A DNA stretch of 64,000 nucleotides from the NCBI GenBank assembly GCA_030425145.1, contig JAUHVK010000022.1, forward strand, positions 17,985 to 81,984. Reading direction: 5' to 3'. The position numbers and the translations under genes are program-made. Shown piece by piece: positions 15,586 to 24,720 of the stretch (within the stretch, counting starts at the first letter, position 1; each line of letters begins with the position of its first letter). The notes under the pieces were generated by a model. The model was given only the letters and a program-made list of their open reading frames with translations, did no database searches and was not told the DNA's origin. This DNA is from Alphaproteobacteria bacterium (GTDB lineage: Bacteria > Pseudomonadota > Alphaproteobacteria > Rhodobacterales > Rhodobacteraceae).

Positions 15586-18000
15586 ATGAAAACCCACGCT
15601 CAGGCCGTCGTCATAGGGGGCGGTGTCATTGGTTGTTCAATTTTATACCATTTGGTAAAATTAGGTTGGACTGATGTCGTCCTGCTCGAACGCGATGAGT
15701 TGACCAGCGGCAGCACATGGCACGCGGCGGCGAATATTCACGGCCTCCATGACAGCACGAATATCAGCCGCATCCAGCACTACACGATGAGCCTCTACAA
15801 AGAGCTTGAGGCCGAGACCGGCCAAAGCTGCGGTGTCTTCCAACCGGGGTCGCTTTACCTCGCACAGACCGAAGCCCGCGAACATCAACTGCGCTTACAG
15901 GCGGCCAAGGCAAAGCTCTACGGCATGAACTTCCACGAGGTCAGCCGCGCCGAGGCCGAGGCGCTGCACCCGCTGGTCAATTTCGACGGCATCCGCTGCA
16001 TCATGTATGAACCCGACGGCGGCAACGTGGACCCCTCGGGTGTGACGGCCGCCTACGCGGCGGGCGCGCGCCAGAAAGGTGCCGAAATCCATCGCTTCAC
16101 CCCAGTGACGGCGACCGAACCACAACCCGACGGCTCATGGATCGTCCGTACGCCTCGGGGCGACATCCGTACGGACTGGGTCATCAATGCAGCCGGTCTC
16201 TGGGGGCGTGAAGTCGCAGCCCTTGCGGGGATCACGCTGCCGCTCCTGCCGACCGAACACCAGTATTTCGTGACCGAAACCATTGCCGAAATCGAAGCAA
16301 TGGACCGCCGTTTGCCCTCGGTCGCGGACCGGGACGGCGAATACTACCTGCGGCAAGAAGGCAAAGGCCTTCTGGTGGGGGCCTATGAGAAAGACGTCCG
16401 CTTCTGGGCCGAGGATGGCACGCCGCAAGGCTTTGGGCACGAACTATTCGCCGACGATCTGGAACGGATCGAAGACAATATGATGCGGGCCATCGACCGG
16501 GTTCCGGTGGTCGGCACAGCTGGGATCAAGCGTGTCATCAACGGCCCGATGATCTGGTCGCCGGACAGCAACGTGCTGCTGGGTCCAGTGCCCGAAAAGC
16601 CGGGATACTTCTGCTGCAATGGCATCATTCCGGGTTTCTCCCAATCCGGCGGCATGGGTCTGATGGTGGCGCAATGGATCATCGAAGGCGAGATGCAGTA
16701 CGACATGTTCGCCTGGGACATCGCCCGCTTCGGCGACTGGGCGGATGCGAAATTCACCAAGGCGCGGGTCGGGGACCAATACGCGCACCGCTTCAAAATT
16801 CACTTCCCAGGTGAGGAACGCGCCGCGGGTCGCCCCGTGCGGACGCGTCCGGTCTACGAGATGCAAACGAAGATGGGCGCGGTGTTCGGCCTGAATTACG
16901 GCTGGGAACACCCCCTCTATTACTCGAAAGACGTGCCCGACAGCGCGGGCTTTACCCGCCAGCCTTGGTGGGATGTGGTGGGGCAGGAGGCCCGAACGCT
17001 GAGGGAGAAAGCCGGGATCATCGACATCTCCAACTTCGCCAAGTACCGCGTGAAAGGGCCGGGGGCGGAGGACTGGCTGAACGCCGTCTTCGCCAACCGG
17101 ATGCCGCGTGAAGTGGGCCGCTCCTGCCTGACGCCACTCATCGGCAAGCGTGGCGGGATCGCAGGCGATGCAACGGTCACACGATTGGCCGAGGACGAGT
17201 TCTGGATCATCAGTTCCGGTATGGCGGAGCGCTACCAAAAACGGTTCTATGACGCGGTGCCACTGCCCGAGAGCACGACGTTCGAGTCCCTGACCAACAA
17301 CTGGTGTGGCTTCAATGTGGCGGGGCCAAAGTCGCGCGAAATCTTGCAAAGCCTGACCAACACGTCGCTCAACACCGAAAACTGGCCTTTCATGCGGTCC
17401 ATACGGATCGAGATTGCCGGGGTCGAGGTCATGGCGCTGCGCGTGTCCTTCACGGGTGATCTGGGCTGGGAACTGCATTGCCGGGCCGAAGACCAGGTGG
17501 CGCTTTACACGGCTCTGATCGACGCGGGGTCAACCGTTGGCGCAATCCCTGTTGGCAGCCGGGCGCTGATGAGCCTGCGCATGGAAAAGGGCTACGGATC
17601 ATGGGGACGCGAATACAGCCCTGAATACTGGCCGCAGGAATGTGGCCTGGAACGGCTCTGCCGAAGTGACAAACCCTTCCTGAACAGAGAAGCGGCAGAG
17701 GCCAATATAGCGAAAGCGCCGCGCGAAAGAATGGTATTGCTGGCGCTGAGCAAAGAGGACACCACAGCCTCCAACGCAGATGCCACCGGAGGGGAACCGA
17801 TCTTCAAGGATGGGGTCGGCATAGGACGGGTAAGCTCAGGCGCTTATGGCTACCATGTCGACCAGTCGCTGGCGCTCGGGTTCATCAAAAACGCAGAGCC
17901 AGGAGATCAGGTCGAGGTGATGGTGCTGGGGCGCCCGCATGGTGCAACGATCCTCGAAATTCCACCTTTCGATCCATCTGGCACACGACTACGCGCCTGA
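15586..18000 (+). CDS. FAD-dependent dehydrogenase with C-terminal GcvT domain, paralogue of the divergent gene
   Basis: The 804-residue protein has the same layout as its divergent neighbour. The FAD domain starts AVVIGGGVIGCSILYHLVKLGW, and the covalent-flavin histidine lies in GSTWHAAANIHG. The GcvT domain from about residue 440 has FTGDLGWELHC and SRALMSLRMEKGYGSWGREYSPE. The frame extends upstream to 15460, but ATG 15586 starts at the conserved N-terminus and has GGAG upstream. Identity with the neighbour is clear throughout yet far from complete, so this is an old duplication whose copies may act on successive methylated substrates such as dimethylglycine and sarcosine. That division of labour is an inference. 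Confidence 0.88.
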   Translation: MKTHAQAVVIGGGVIGCSILYHLVKLGWTDVVLLERDELTSGSTWHAAANIHGLHDSTNISRIQHYTMSLYKELEAETGQSCGVFQPGSLYLAQTEAREHQLRLQAAKAKLYGMNFHEVSRAEAEALHPLVNFDGIRCIMYEPDGGNVDPSGVTAAYAAGARQKGAEIHRFTPVTATEPQPDGSWIVRTPRGDIRTDWVINAAGLWGREVAALAGITLPLLPTEHQYFVTETIAEIEAMDRRLPSVADRDGEYYLRQEGKGLLVGAYEKDVRFWAEDGTPQGFGHELFADDLERIEDNMMRAIDRVPVVGTAGIKRVINGPMIWSPDSNVLLGPVPEKPGYFCCNGIIPGFSQSGGMGLMVAQWIIEGEMQYDMFAWDIARFGDWADAKFTKARVGDQYAHRFKIHFPGEERAAGRPVRTRPVYEMQTKMGAVFGLNYGWEHPLYYSKDVPDSAGFTRQPWWDVVGQEARTLREKAGIIDISNFAKYRVKGPGAEDWLNAVFANRMPREVGRSCLTPLIGKRGGIAGDATVTRLAEDEFWIISSGMAERYQKRFYDAVPLPESTTFESLTNNWCGFNVAGPKSREILQSLTNTSLNTENWPFMRSIRIEIAGVEVMALRVSFTGDLGWELHCRAEDQVALYTALIDAGSTVGAIPVGSRALMSLRMEKGYGSWGREYSPEYWPQECGLERLCRSDKPFLNREAAEANIAKAPRERMVLLALSKEDTTASNADATGGEPIFKDGVGIGRVSSGAYGYHVDQSLALGFIKNAEPGDQVEVMVLGRPHGATILEIPPFDPSGTRLRA

Positions 18001-18001
18001 T

Positions 18002-18062
18002 CTTCTCTGGTTCAAAAATACTTCGGGGGAGGCCGCCAAAGGCGGGCGGGGGCAGCGCCCCC
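18002..18062. repeat. Dispersed intergenic repeat, copy 1
   Basis: The first 28 bases (18002-18029, CTTCTCTGGTTC... to GGGGG) are identical to 27926-27953. A 15-base hairpin GGGGGCAGCGCCCCC (18048-18062) is also shared with 27957-27971. This copy has an extra GGCCGCC/GGCGGGC hairpin between the two shared blocks. It begins 2 bases after the stop codon of the dehydrogenase gene. Confidence 0.8.
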
Positions 18063-18066
18063 AAAA

Positions 18067-18110
18067 CGTTTCCATCAATGGAAACGCCAAACGCGCTGAC
18101 GCGTTTGGCG
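18067..18110. terminator. Two overlapping hairpins between convergent genes
   Basis: CGTTTCCA/TGGAAACG (18067-18086, 4-base loop) and CGCCAAACGCG/CGCGTTTGGCG (18085-18110, 11-base stem, loop CTGA) share two bases. They sit between the dehydrogenase stop at 18000 and the CorC-like gene stop at 18120. No T-run follows, so a role in bidirectional termination or mRNA 3'-end protection is inferred. Confidence 0.55.
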
Positions 18111-18119
18111 CTACGTGGA

Positions 18120-19445
18120 TCACTCTACGGCCAAGGGCCGGATCTTTAGCGCCGTGATGCGGTTGTTTTCGCGCGCCATGACTTCGAAGCGGAAGCCGTG
18201 GAAGCTGAAGACCTGACCGATGGTCGGGATCATCTGTGCCTCATGGATCACCAGACCCGCCACGGTGTTGGCCTCGTCGTCGGGCAGAGTCCAATCCAGC
18301 GCCCGGTTGAGATCGCGGATCGTCATGGCCCCGTCGATCCAGTAATTGCCGTCTTCGCCCCGTTTGACGGTGTGATCGCCGTCGGGGTCGAATTCGTCGG
18401 TGATCTCGCCGACGATCTCCTCGAGAATGTCCTCGAGCGTGATCAGACCCTGCAGCGCGCCGTATTCATCCACCACCAGCGCAAAATGCGTACGACGACG
18501 GAGAAACTGCCGCATCTGGTCGTCGAGCGATGTGCTGTCCGGGATGAAGTAGGGCTTCATCGCCACGTCCGCGAACTTGAAGCTGCTCATCGCCTCGGCG
18601 GGTTTGTCGCTTTCCTGCATGAAGCGGTACATCGCGCGGAAGAGGTCCTTGGCGTGGACAACCCCGATGATGTTTTCGGGGTCGCCGCGGAAGACCGGCA
18701 GGCGGGTGTGGTTCGATTCAAGGCACTGCCGCAGGATGTCCTGCGGGTCGTTGTCGGCGTCGATCATTTCGATGCCGGAACGGTGGAGCATGATCTCTTC
18801 GACCGTGCGCTCGCTCAGGTCGAGCGCGCCCAGAATGCGGTCGCGGTCTTCCTTCTCGACCACACCTTCGGAATGACCCAATTGCAGCGCACCGGCGATT
18901 TCCTCGCGCACGGCAAGAATATGGCTGTCCGGATCGGTTTTCACGCCGAACACGCTCAGCACGCCGCGCACCAGCATCCGCACCGCACCGACGATGGGGG
19001 AGAATACGGTAATGATCAGTTGGATCACCGGCGACACGCGGCTGGCGGCGGTTTCGGGATTGGTGATCGCATAGGTCTTGGGCAGCACTTCGGCAAAGAC
19101 CAAGACAAGAACGGTCATCACGAGGGTCGCCAGCGCCACACCGGATTCGCCGAAGAGGCGGGTGAACAGAGCCGTGGCAAGCGAGGTCGCCAGAATGTTC
19201 ACCATGTTGTTGCCGAGCAGGACCGAGCCGATCAGGCGTTCATTGTCCTCGGTGATTTTCAGCGCACGGTCGGCCCCTTTGGAACCCTTGTCAGACATCG
19301 TCCGCAATTTGCCGCGTGACGCGGCAGTCAGCGCGGTTTCCGAGCCGCTGAAGAATGCGGACATGACAAGCAGACCGAGAATGGCGGCTGCGGTGATCCA
19401 GAGTGCGGCATCTGCCGGCGTAGAGGCGGGGTCCATGAGATCCAA
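18120..19445 (-). CDS. CNNM/CorC-HlyC family membrane protein with CBS domains
   Basis: The 441-residue protein has an N-terminal DUF21/CNNM transmembrane domain (about residues 10-190) with the motif FFSGSETALTAASRGKL near 31. A pair of CBS domains follows (about 205-335; NHTRLPVFRGDPENIIGVVHAKDLF and HFALVVDEYGALQGLITLEDILEEIVGEI), then a C-terminal CorC_HlyC domain. Family members act in magnesium or cobalt efflux and are often labelled hemolysins for historical reasons. It precedes xerD on the same strand with an 84-base gap to the XerD start. The ion is not certain from sequence. Confidence 0.9.
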   Translation of the reverse strand: MDLMDPASTPADAALWITAAAILGLLVMSAFFSGSETALTAASRGKLRTMSDKGSKGADRALKITEDNERLIGSVLLGNNMVNILATSLATALFTRLFGESGVALATLVMTVLVLVFAEVLPKTYAITNPETAASRVSPVIQLIITVFSPIVGAVRMLVRGVLSVFGVKTDPDSHILAVREEIAGALQLGHSEGVVEKEDRDRILGALDLSERTVEEIMLHRSGIEMIDADNDPQDILRQCLESNHTRLPVFRGDPENIIGVVHAKDLFRAMYRFMQESDKPAEAMSSFKFADVAMKPYFIPDSTSLDDQMRQFLRRRTHFALVVDEYGALQGLITLEDILEEIVGEITDEFDPDGDHTVKRGEDGNYWIDGAMTIRDLNRALDWTLPDDEANTVAGLVIHEAQMIPTIGQVFSFHGFRFEVMARENNRITALKIRPLAVE

Positions 19446-19528
19446 CGATTAGAAAAGTTCACAAGGTTATGGGGCGAGATGCGGCTCTGTTCAAGGTTGC
19501 AGCGCCATTGTCTTTGACTGGGCCGGGG

Positions 19529-20455
19529 TCAGTCGCGGGCCATCGGGTGGTGATCCAGCACCAGCTCTTTCAGCCGCTCTTCCAGAACATGGGTGTAGAT
19601 CTCGGTTGTGGAGACATCGGCATGGCCGAGGAAGGTCTGGATCGCGCGCAGATCCGCGCCATTGGCCAAGAGATGCGTGGCAAAGGCATGGCGCAGGGTG
19701 TGCGGCGTGACTTTTGATGGCGACACGCCGCCTTCGACCGCGAGGTCCTTGATCAGCATGTAAAACGCGTGGCGCGTGAGGTGGCCGGATTTGCCACGCG
19801 ATGGAAAGAGAAAGCTGGATGCCGGTTTGCCCTCAGCGCGCGCCGCGTCCTCCATGGCTTCGCGCGCCTTCAGCCAATCGCGCAGGGCGGCGCGGGCCGG
19901 GGCAGAGAGGGGCACCATACGTTCCTTGCCGCCTTTGCCCCGGATCAGGAGCATACGTGGATCGCCTTTGGCAGCAGACAGCGGCAAAGAGACCAGTTCG
20001 CTCACCCGCATTCCGGTGGCGTAGAGCAGTTGCATCAGGCAGGTGTTGCGCTGGCGGTCTGCCGGGTTGCGGCCATGGGTGCTCGCGGCGTCAAGCAGGC
20101 GATCCACCTCTTCGGTGGACAGCGTTTTCGGCAAGCGCTTGTCGCGGCCCGGTCCGCTGATCTGCACCGCCGGGTTATCGCCGCGAAATCCCTCTTCAAA
20201 GCAGAAACGATAAAGCTGCTTGATGGCCGACAACCGTCGCGCGCGGGTGGATTTGGCAAGCCCTTGCGTGTCGCAATGCACGAGGTAGTCCTCGACATCG
20301 GCTTTTTGTGCGCCACTGAGGGACGATCCTTTGCCCGCCAGCCATTCAGTGAAGTCCGAAAGGTCACGGGCATAGGCCAATTGGGTGTTGGTTGCAGCGC
20401 CGCGCTCGGCAGCCTGCGCATCGAGAAAGGCTGCAATCCAGTTACGGTCGGTCAT
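19529..20455 (-). CDS. xerD: XerD-type tyrosine recombinase
   Basis: The 308-residue recombinase has an N-terminal SAM-like core-binding domain and a C-terminal catalytic domain. The catalytic residues are visible: arginine in ATGMRVSELVSL, lysine in RGKGGKERMVPL, HTLRHAFATHLL, HADVSTTEIYTHV with the nucleophilic tyrosine. Length and motifs match XerD, which resolves chromosome dimers at dif with XerC. It overlaps the start of the upstream secreted-protein gene by 4 bases. No phage or integron features are nearby, consistent with a housekeeping role rather than an integrase. Confidence 0.92.
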   Translation of the reverse strand: MTDRNWIAAFLDAQAAERGAATNTQLAYARDLSDFTEWLAGKGSSLSGAQKADVEDYLVHCDTQGLAKSTRARRLSAIKQLYRFCFEEGFRGDNPAVQISGPGRDKRLPKTLSTEEVDRLLDAASTHGRNPADRQRNTCLMQLLYATGMRVSELVSLPLSAAKGDPRMLLIRGKGGKERMVPLSAPARAALRDWLKAREAMEDAARAEGKPASSFLFPSRGKSGHLTRHAFYMLIKDLAVEGGVSPSKVTPHTLRHAFATHLLANGADLRAIQTFLGHADVSTTEIYTHVLEERLKELVLDHHPMARD

Positions 20456-22011
20456 CGTCGGGCGCCTTCCATATCGAGGATCGCCAGTTGCAGCGCGGCA
20501 CGACGGGCGGTGTCTTCCAGCCCAAAGGCGCGCAGGGCGCGGAGCGCGTCGGTCAGATCGGATTCGTTTCCGGATGCACCGGATTCGAACAACATGATCG
20601 CCTGCAACAGAGCCTCGCCAAGGCGGTTTTCGCTTGGCAGGGCGGCCAGACTTTCTGGCGCTTGCGTCGGGCCGTTCCAGACACTTGCGAAAGCTGTGGC
20701 ATGTGGAAGATCAGATGGGATCGCCGTTGGTGCCTGTCCCTGCGCGATGGCGGCGAGGAAGGACATGCGGCGGTCAGCTTCCGGCGCCATGCTCTGCGCG
20801 ACGGTTTCGTACGTGTCGGACAATAGACCGACAGTGATTGCAATTGAGCGTGCGCGCGGCGTCAGGTCTAAATCCTGAAGTTGCGCGGCAAAGAGTTTGG
20901 CAAAGGGCACCAGCAGACCAGCGGCGCGCATCTGCGGCCAGACCTGTTCCAGCGCGGCTGAGATTGCGGAAGTCTCGCCGGAGACCAGCGCCTCTTCGAA
21001 TGTCTGCAAGGCTGCGACACGATCCCAGATGCCGCCGGATGCCGCGGGTTTCTGCGCCGTGTAGACGCCCAGCAGTTGATTGCCATCGATGGCCCCAACA
21101 CGCGCCAGCCGTTCGGCGGCTTGCATCTGAGCCCGCCAGCCGGAATCACCCGACAGTTCAACCACGCCAAAGGGCAGGGGCAGAGGAGTGGTGGGCAGCG
21201 CCTCTCCGATCGCCTCGAACAGCCGGAACTGCAACGGCGTCGGACGCACTGGCGGCTGCATCGGGTCCGCGTCTTCGCTGTATTCCGGGTCGAGAAAGCG
21301 CAGCAACAGCTCGGCATCGAGATCAGACATTTGCCCAAGTGCAACGCCGGTCTGGTAGATCGTCATTGCGTGGGGAAAATCGCCGCTTCGTGTGGCGCAC
21401 CAGATACGGGTGGCGAGGTCCGTGCTCAGGCTCGGCCTGTCGTCCAGTACCCCGCAGAGCGCCTCGTCCGAGCCTGTCAGAAGCGCGAGGTCAAAGGCGA
21501 GGTCAAACAGTTGCGGGGTCAGTGTGCCTGCGCGCTCAAGCAATGCTTCGGCCGGAGCAACAAGGCCGTTCTGGTAGAGCAGTCGTGCCCGCATGCGCAG
21601 CAATGCATCGCCAGATGCGTCAGAGGGCGGGTCCGCTTCTGCGAGCATCAGGATATGCAACAACTCCGTCAGTGCCGGAACCGGCGGACGGCGAGCCTGC
21701 AGCCGATCGAGTGCGGCCAGAATGTCGGACTGGTCGCTGCCTTGCCAAAGCGTTGTTGGCAGGCCCGTGACGGAGGAAGACAGCAAGCCCACGCCGCCCA
21801 CGCCCGGCGCGTCGAGCGGCTGCACTTCGACATCGGGGATCGCGGCGCTTTGGGCGACAGGGTTCTGGTCCGGTAGAACCACGAGTGGCGGCGCGTTGCG
21901 CTGAACGGTCAGCCAGCCAATCGCCGAGAGCGGCTGCTCGGGCCGCTGGTCCTGTGCAACGGCGGGCCAGGCGGCGCTGGCCAGGATCAGGAGGATCGGC
22001 TTAATCTGCAT
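20452..22011 (-). CDS. Secreted protein of unknown function, helical-repeat-like
   Basis: The 519-residue product has a signal peptide (MQIKPILLILASAAWPAVAQ). The mature part is rich in alanine and leucine with many amphipathic helical stretches, for example ALLRMRARLLYQNGLVAPAEALLERAG near residue 140, resembling a degenerate TPR-like solenoid. I do not recognise a catalytic motif or a named family. It sits between xerD and a 49-residue membrane protein whose gene it overlaps by 11 bases, so all three are probably one transcript. A periplasmic scaffold role is possible but unproven. Confidence 0.7.
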   Translation of the reverse strand: MQIKPILLILASAAWPAVAQDQRPEQPLSAIGWLTVQRNAPPLVVLPDQNPVAQSAAIPDVEVQPLDAPGVGGVGLLSSSVTGLPTTLWQGSDQSDILAALDRLQARRPPVPALTELLHILMLAEADPPSDASGDALLRMRARLLYQNGLVAPAEALLERAGTLTPQLFDLAFDLALLTGSDEALCGVLDDRPSLSTDLATRIWCATRSGDFPHAMTIYQTGVALGQMSDLDAELLLRFLDPEYSEDADPMQPPVRPTPLQFRLFEAIGEALPTTPLPLPFGVVELSGDSGWRAQMQAAERLARVGAIDGNQLLGVYTAQKPAASGGIWDRVAALQTFEEALVSGETSAISAALEQVWPQMRAAGLLVPFAKLFAAQLQDLDLTPRARSIAITVGLLSDTYETVAQSMAPEADRRMSFLAAIAQGQAPTAIPSDLPHATAFASVWNGPTQAPESLAALPSENRLGEALLQAIMLFESGASGNESDLTDALRALRAFGLEDTARRAALQLAILDMEGARR

Positions 22012-22150
22012 CCAGCGTCACAGGTTGTCTGACTTCTGTTTGCGGCGGTGAGAAATCTGCGCCGAAATACGGCCCGACATAAGCATAAGCCACCAGCGCG
22101 AGAGCACCGAGGATGAGAAGATATATCAACCATTTGATGATGCGCCCCAT
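22001..22150 (-). CDS. Small single-pass membrane protein, 49 residues
   Basis: A short frame reads MGRIIKWLIYLLILGALAL and continues to VTLDAD, with one transmembrane helix (about residues 5-25) and a short polar C-terminal tail. AAGGG lies 6 bases before the ATG. Its end overlaps the start of the downstream secreted-protein gene by 11 bases, suggesting translational coupling. Basic residues before the helix predict the N-terminus in the cytoplasm and the tail in the periplasm. Function is unknown; it may anchor or assist the neighbouring secreted protein. Confidence 0.75.
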   Translation of the reverse strand: MGRIIKWLIYLLILGALALVAYAYVGPYFGADFSPPQTEVRQPVTLDAD

Positions 22151-22283
22151 GATGACCCTTGCCCTGCCCAGTTGATTTTTTCCAAGTTATAACTGGCCTT
22201 TTAGCCAAGATCACGTCATTCAACGGCGGATGTCAAAAAATTGGCGGCACTTGGCCGAGTTATTAGGGGTCAGTCGGGGGGCA

Positions 22284-22832
22284 ATGCAGGCAAGACTAAA
22301 GAAAACTGTGGTTCTTGTCGGCATGATGGGCGCTGGGAAGACTGCTGTGGGCAAGGCGCTCGCGTCGATGCTGCATGCGCCGTTTCTTGATTCGGATGCG
22401 GAGATCGAAAAAGCCGCAAATATGACCATCCCCGAGATTTTCGACCGGGATGGAGAGCCGTTTTTTCGCGTCAAAGAGCGTCAGGTCATCTCGCGCCTGC
22501 TTGACCGTGAGAAGGGTGTGCTGTCGACCGGAGGTGGTGCCTACATGGCGCAGGAGAACCGGGACATCATTTCGAACAAGGGTGTCGCGGTTTGGCTGAA
22601 CGCGGATCTTGACCTGCTGTGGCAACGCGTTCGGCACAAGGACACCCGACCACTCTTGCGCGTGCCCGATCCCTTGGGGGCGCTGACGCGCCTCTATGAA
22701 GAGCGGGTTCCGATTTATTCCAAGGCCGATCTGAGTGTGGTGTCCGAGCCTGGGCTAACGATTGAGGAAATGGCTAAGCGGGTGCTCACGGCCTTGAAGA
22801 CGCGCCCCGATGTATTGGAGGTTCAGGAATGA
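22284..22832 (+). CDS. aroK: Shikimate kinase
   Basis: The 182-residue kinase phosphorylates shikimate in aromatic amino acid synthesis. It has Walker A GMMGAGKTAVGKAL near residue 15, the shikimate-binding DSDAEIEKAANMTIPEIF, the STGGGAY motif near 80 and the lid arginines in RHKDTRPLLR. The frame extends to an ATG at 22230, but that start would add 18 residues not expected for the family and has a poor ribosome-binding site. ATG 22284 begins just before the conserved KKTVVLVG. It overlaps aroB by 4 bases, the usual aroKB pairing. Confidence 0.93.
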   Translation: MQARLKKTVVLVGMMGAGKTAVGKALASMLHAPFLDSDAEIEKAANMTIPEIFDRDGEPFFRVKERQVISRLLDREKGVLSTGGGAYMAQENRDIISNKGVAVWLNADLDLLWQRVRHKDTRPLLRVPDPLGALTRLYEERVPIYSKADLSVVSEPGLTIEEMAKRVLTALKTRPDVLEVQE

Positions 22833-23941
22833 TCGAAACGGTCCATGTTCCGCTTGAAGGGCGCGCCTATGATGTGCGGATCGGGGTTGATCTCCTGGCC
22901 CGAGCCGGGATCGAGATCGCGCCATTGCTGAAGCGTCCGCGCGTGGCGATCGTCACCGATGCGCATGTGGCTGAGCTGCATCTTTCGGCCCTCGAAGCGG
23001 CCTTGGCCGCAGAAGGAATTGCCTCGCTCAGCCTGACGCTGCCTGCTGGGGAAAGCACAAAAGGCTGGCCGCAATTCGAGCGGACGGTGGAATGGTTGCT
23101 TGAACAGAAGGTCGAGCGTCGGGACATCGTCATTGCTTTGGGCGGTGGCGTCATTGGAGATCTTGTTGGTTTCGCCGCCGCCGTGCTGCGCCGAGGCGTG
23201 CGGTTTGTGCAAATCCCCACCTCGCTATTGGCGCAGGTCGACAGTTCCGTCGGCGGCAAGACCGGGATCAACGCACCGCAGGGCAAGAACCTGATCGGCG
23301 CGTTCCACCAGCCCGCGTTGGTGCTGGCGGATATTTCGGTGCTGACTTCCTTGCCGGAGCGCGATTTTCTCGCGGGCTATGGCGAGGTGGTCAAATACGG
23401 ACTTCTGGGGGATGCCGCGTTTTTTGACTGGCAGGATGAGAACGCCGCGCGCATCACAGCGCGGGAACCCGAAGCGCTGGCTTACGCCGTCAAACGTTCG
23501 GTTGAGATGAAGGCCGAAATCGTTGTGCGCGACGAGACCGAGCAGGGCGACCGCGCGCTGTTGAACCTTGGCCACACGTTCTGCCACGCATTCGAGGCCG
23601 CGACCGGGTATTCCGACCGTCTGCTGCACGGCGAAGGTGTCGCCATCGGCTGCGCGCTGGCGTTCGAGCTTTCAGCGCGTTTGGGCCTTTGCGCACAGGA
23701 AGAGCCGAGCCGCGTGCGTGAGATGCTGAGCAAGATGGGCATGAAGGTCACTCTGGCCGATGTCGAAGGAGACCTGCCGGACGCGCAGGCGCTTCTTGAT
23801 CTCATGGGGCAGGACAAGAAGGTGATCGACGGCAAACTGCGGTTCATCCTCGCGCGCGGGATCGGGGAATCCTTTGTCACATCGGATGTGCCGTCGGACA
23901 AAGTCCTCAAGCTGATTGAGGATGCGTTGGCTGAACGCTGA
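22829..23941 (+). CDS. aroB: 3-Dehydroquinate synthase
   Basis: The 370-residue enzyme converts DAHP to 3-dehydroquinate, the second step of the shikimate pathway, using NAD and a divalent metal. It has the conserved IALGGGVIGDLVGFAAAVLRRG (about residue 105), PTSLLAQVDSSVGGKTGIN (about 130) and metal-ligand segments GYGEVVKYGLL and NLGHTFCHAFEAATGY followed by LLHGEGVAIG. Length is normal. It is coupled to aroK by a 4-base overlap, and a bidirectional terminator follows the stop. Confidence 0.97.
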   Translation: MIETVHVPLEGRAYDVRIGVDLLARAGIEIAPLLKRPRVAIVTDAHVAELHLSALEAALAAEGIASLSLTLPAGESTKGWPQFERTVEWLLEQKVERRDIVIALGGGVIGDLVGFAAAVLRRGVRFVQIPTSLLAQVDSSVGGKTGINAPQGKNLIGAFHQPALVLADISVLTSLPERDFLAGYGEVVKYGLLGDAAFFDWQDENAARITAREPEALAYAVKRSVEMKAEIVVRDETEQGDRALLNLGHTFCHAFEAATGYSDRLLHGEGVAIGCALAFELSARLGLCAQEEPSRVREMLSKMGMKVTLADVEGDLPDAQALLDLMGQDKKVIDGKLRFILARGIGESFVTSDVPSDKVLKLIEDALAER

Positions 23942-23955
23942 ATTTGACCAAACGG

Positions 23956-23985
23956 AAAAAAAAGGCGCCCGATGGGGCGCCTTTT
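23956..23985. terminator. Bidirectional intrinsic terminator
   Basis: AAAAGGCGCC (23960-23969) pairs with GGCGCCTTTT (23976-23985) around a 6-base loop, with an A-run on the left and a T-run on the right. It separates aroB (plus) and ssb (minus) and can end both transcripts. Confidence 0.88.
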
Positions 23986-23989
23986 ACGT

Positions 23990-24508
23990 TTAGAACGGGA
24001 TTTCGTCGTCGATGTCGCGGGCCGGGGCGCGAGCAGGGCCACCGCTGCCACCACTGGACCCACCGTAGTCGCCGCCGTAGCCGCCGCCGTAATCCCCACC
24101 ATAGTCACCACCGCCGCTGCTGCTGCCGCCACCATAGCCGCCGCCACCGCCGCCATCACGACTGTCCAGCAGGGTCAGTTCACCGCGATAGGGGCGCAAC
24201 ACGATTTCCGTGCTGTAGCGATCCTGACCGGATTGGTCCTGCCATTTTCGGGTTTCAAGTTGGCCTTCGATATACACCTTGGAACCCTTGCGGAGATACT
24301 GCTCGGCAATGCGCGCGAGCGGTTCCGAGAAAATCGCGACACTGTGCCATTCAGTGCGCTCTTTGCGTTCGCCTGTGTTGCGGTCTTTCCAGTTTTCCGA
24401 AGTGGCGATCCGCAGGTTGCACACCTTGCCGCCGTTTTGGAATGTCCGCACTTCCGGATCGCGGCCGAGATTGCCGACGATGATGACCTTATTGACTGAA
24501 CCGGCCAT
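23990..24508 (-). CDS. ssb: Single-stranded DNA-binding protein
   Basis: The 172-residue protein has an N-terminal OB-fold ([60 protein letters not shown]), then a glycine-rich linker (about residues 118-158) of GGDYGG-like repeats. It ends with the acidic tip DIDDEIPF that recruits replication and repair partners. The frame runs back to 24589, but ATG 24508 has GGGGGA upstream and starts at the conserved OB-fold. The repeated linker is low complexity and could vary between strains. Confidence 0.97.
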   Translation of the reverse strand: MAGSVNKVIIVGNLGRDPEVRTFQNGGKVCNLRIATSENWKDRNTGERKERTEWHSVAIFSEPLARIAEQYLRKGSKVYIEGQLETRKWQDQSGQDRYSTEIVLRPYRGELTLLDSRDGGGGGGYGGGSSSGGGDYGGDYGGGYGGDYGGSSGGSGGPARAPARDIDDEIPF

Positions 24509-24720
24509 GTTTCCCCCATCCTGTATTCGAATCTGTAGCGCTGTGCGCCGTTTGGGTGACCCTACACCAGCGGCCGGATGAATGACCATCAGCTAATGGA
24601 CCGTGACGCCTTTGGCATACCATCAGCTTGTGGTTAACAATTGGTGAGCAACCAAGGCTGGTGTGAAAAGCAAAATCGCATTATACACCTGCCAAATCTC
24701 AACGTGGGGCGTGAGCAGGT

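Noticed and set aside
24040..24160. Repetitive GGC/GTA-like tract as a tandem repeat or CRISPR-like element
   Set aside because: It encodes the glycine-rich linker of SSB; repeats are codon-level and imperfect.
24585..24628. Direct repeat ACCATCAGCT at 24585 and 24619 before the lytic transglycosylase gene
   Set aside because: Ten bases repeated once at 34-base spacing is within chance expectation, and it does not align with a promoter.
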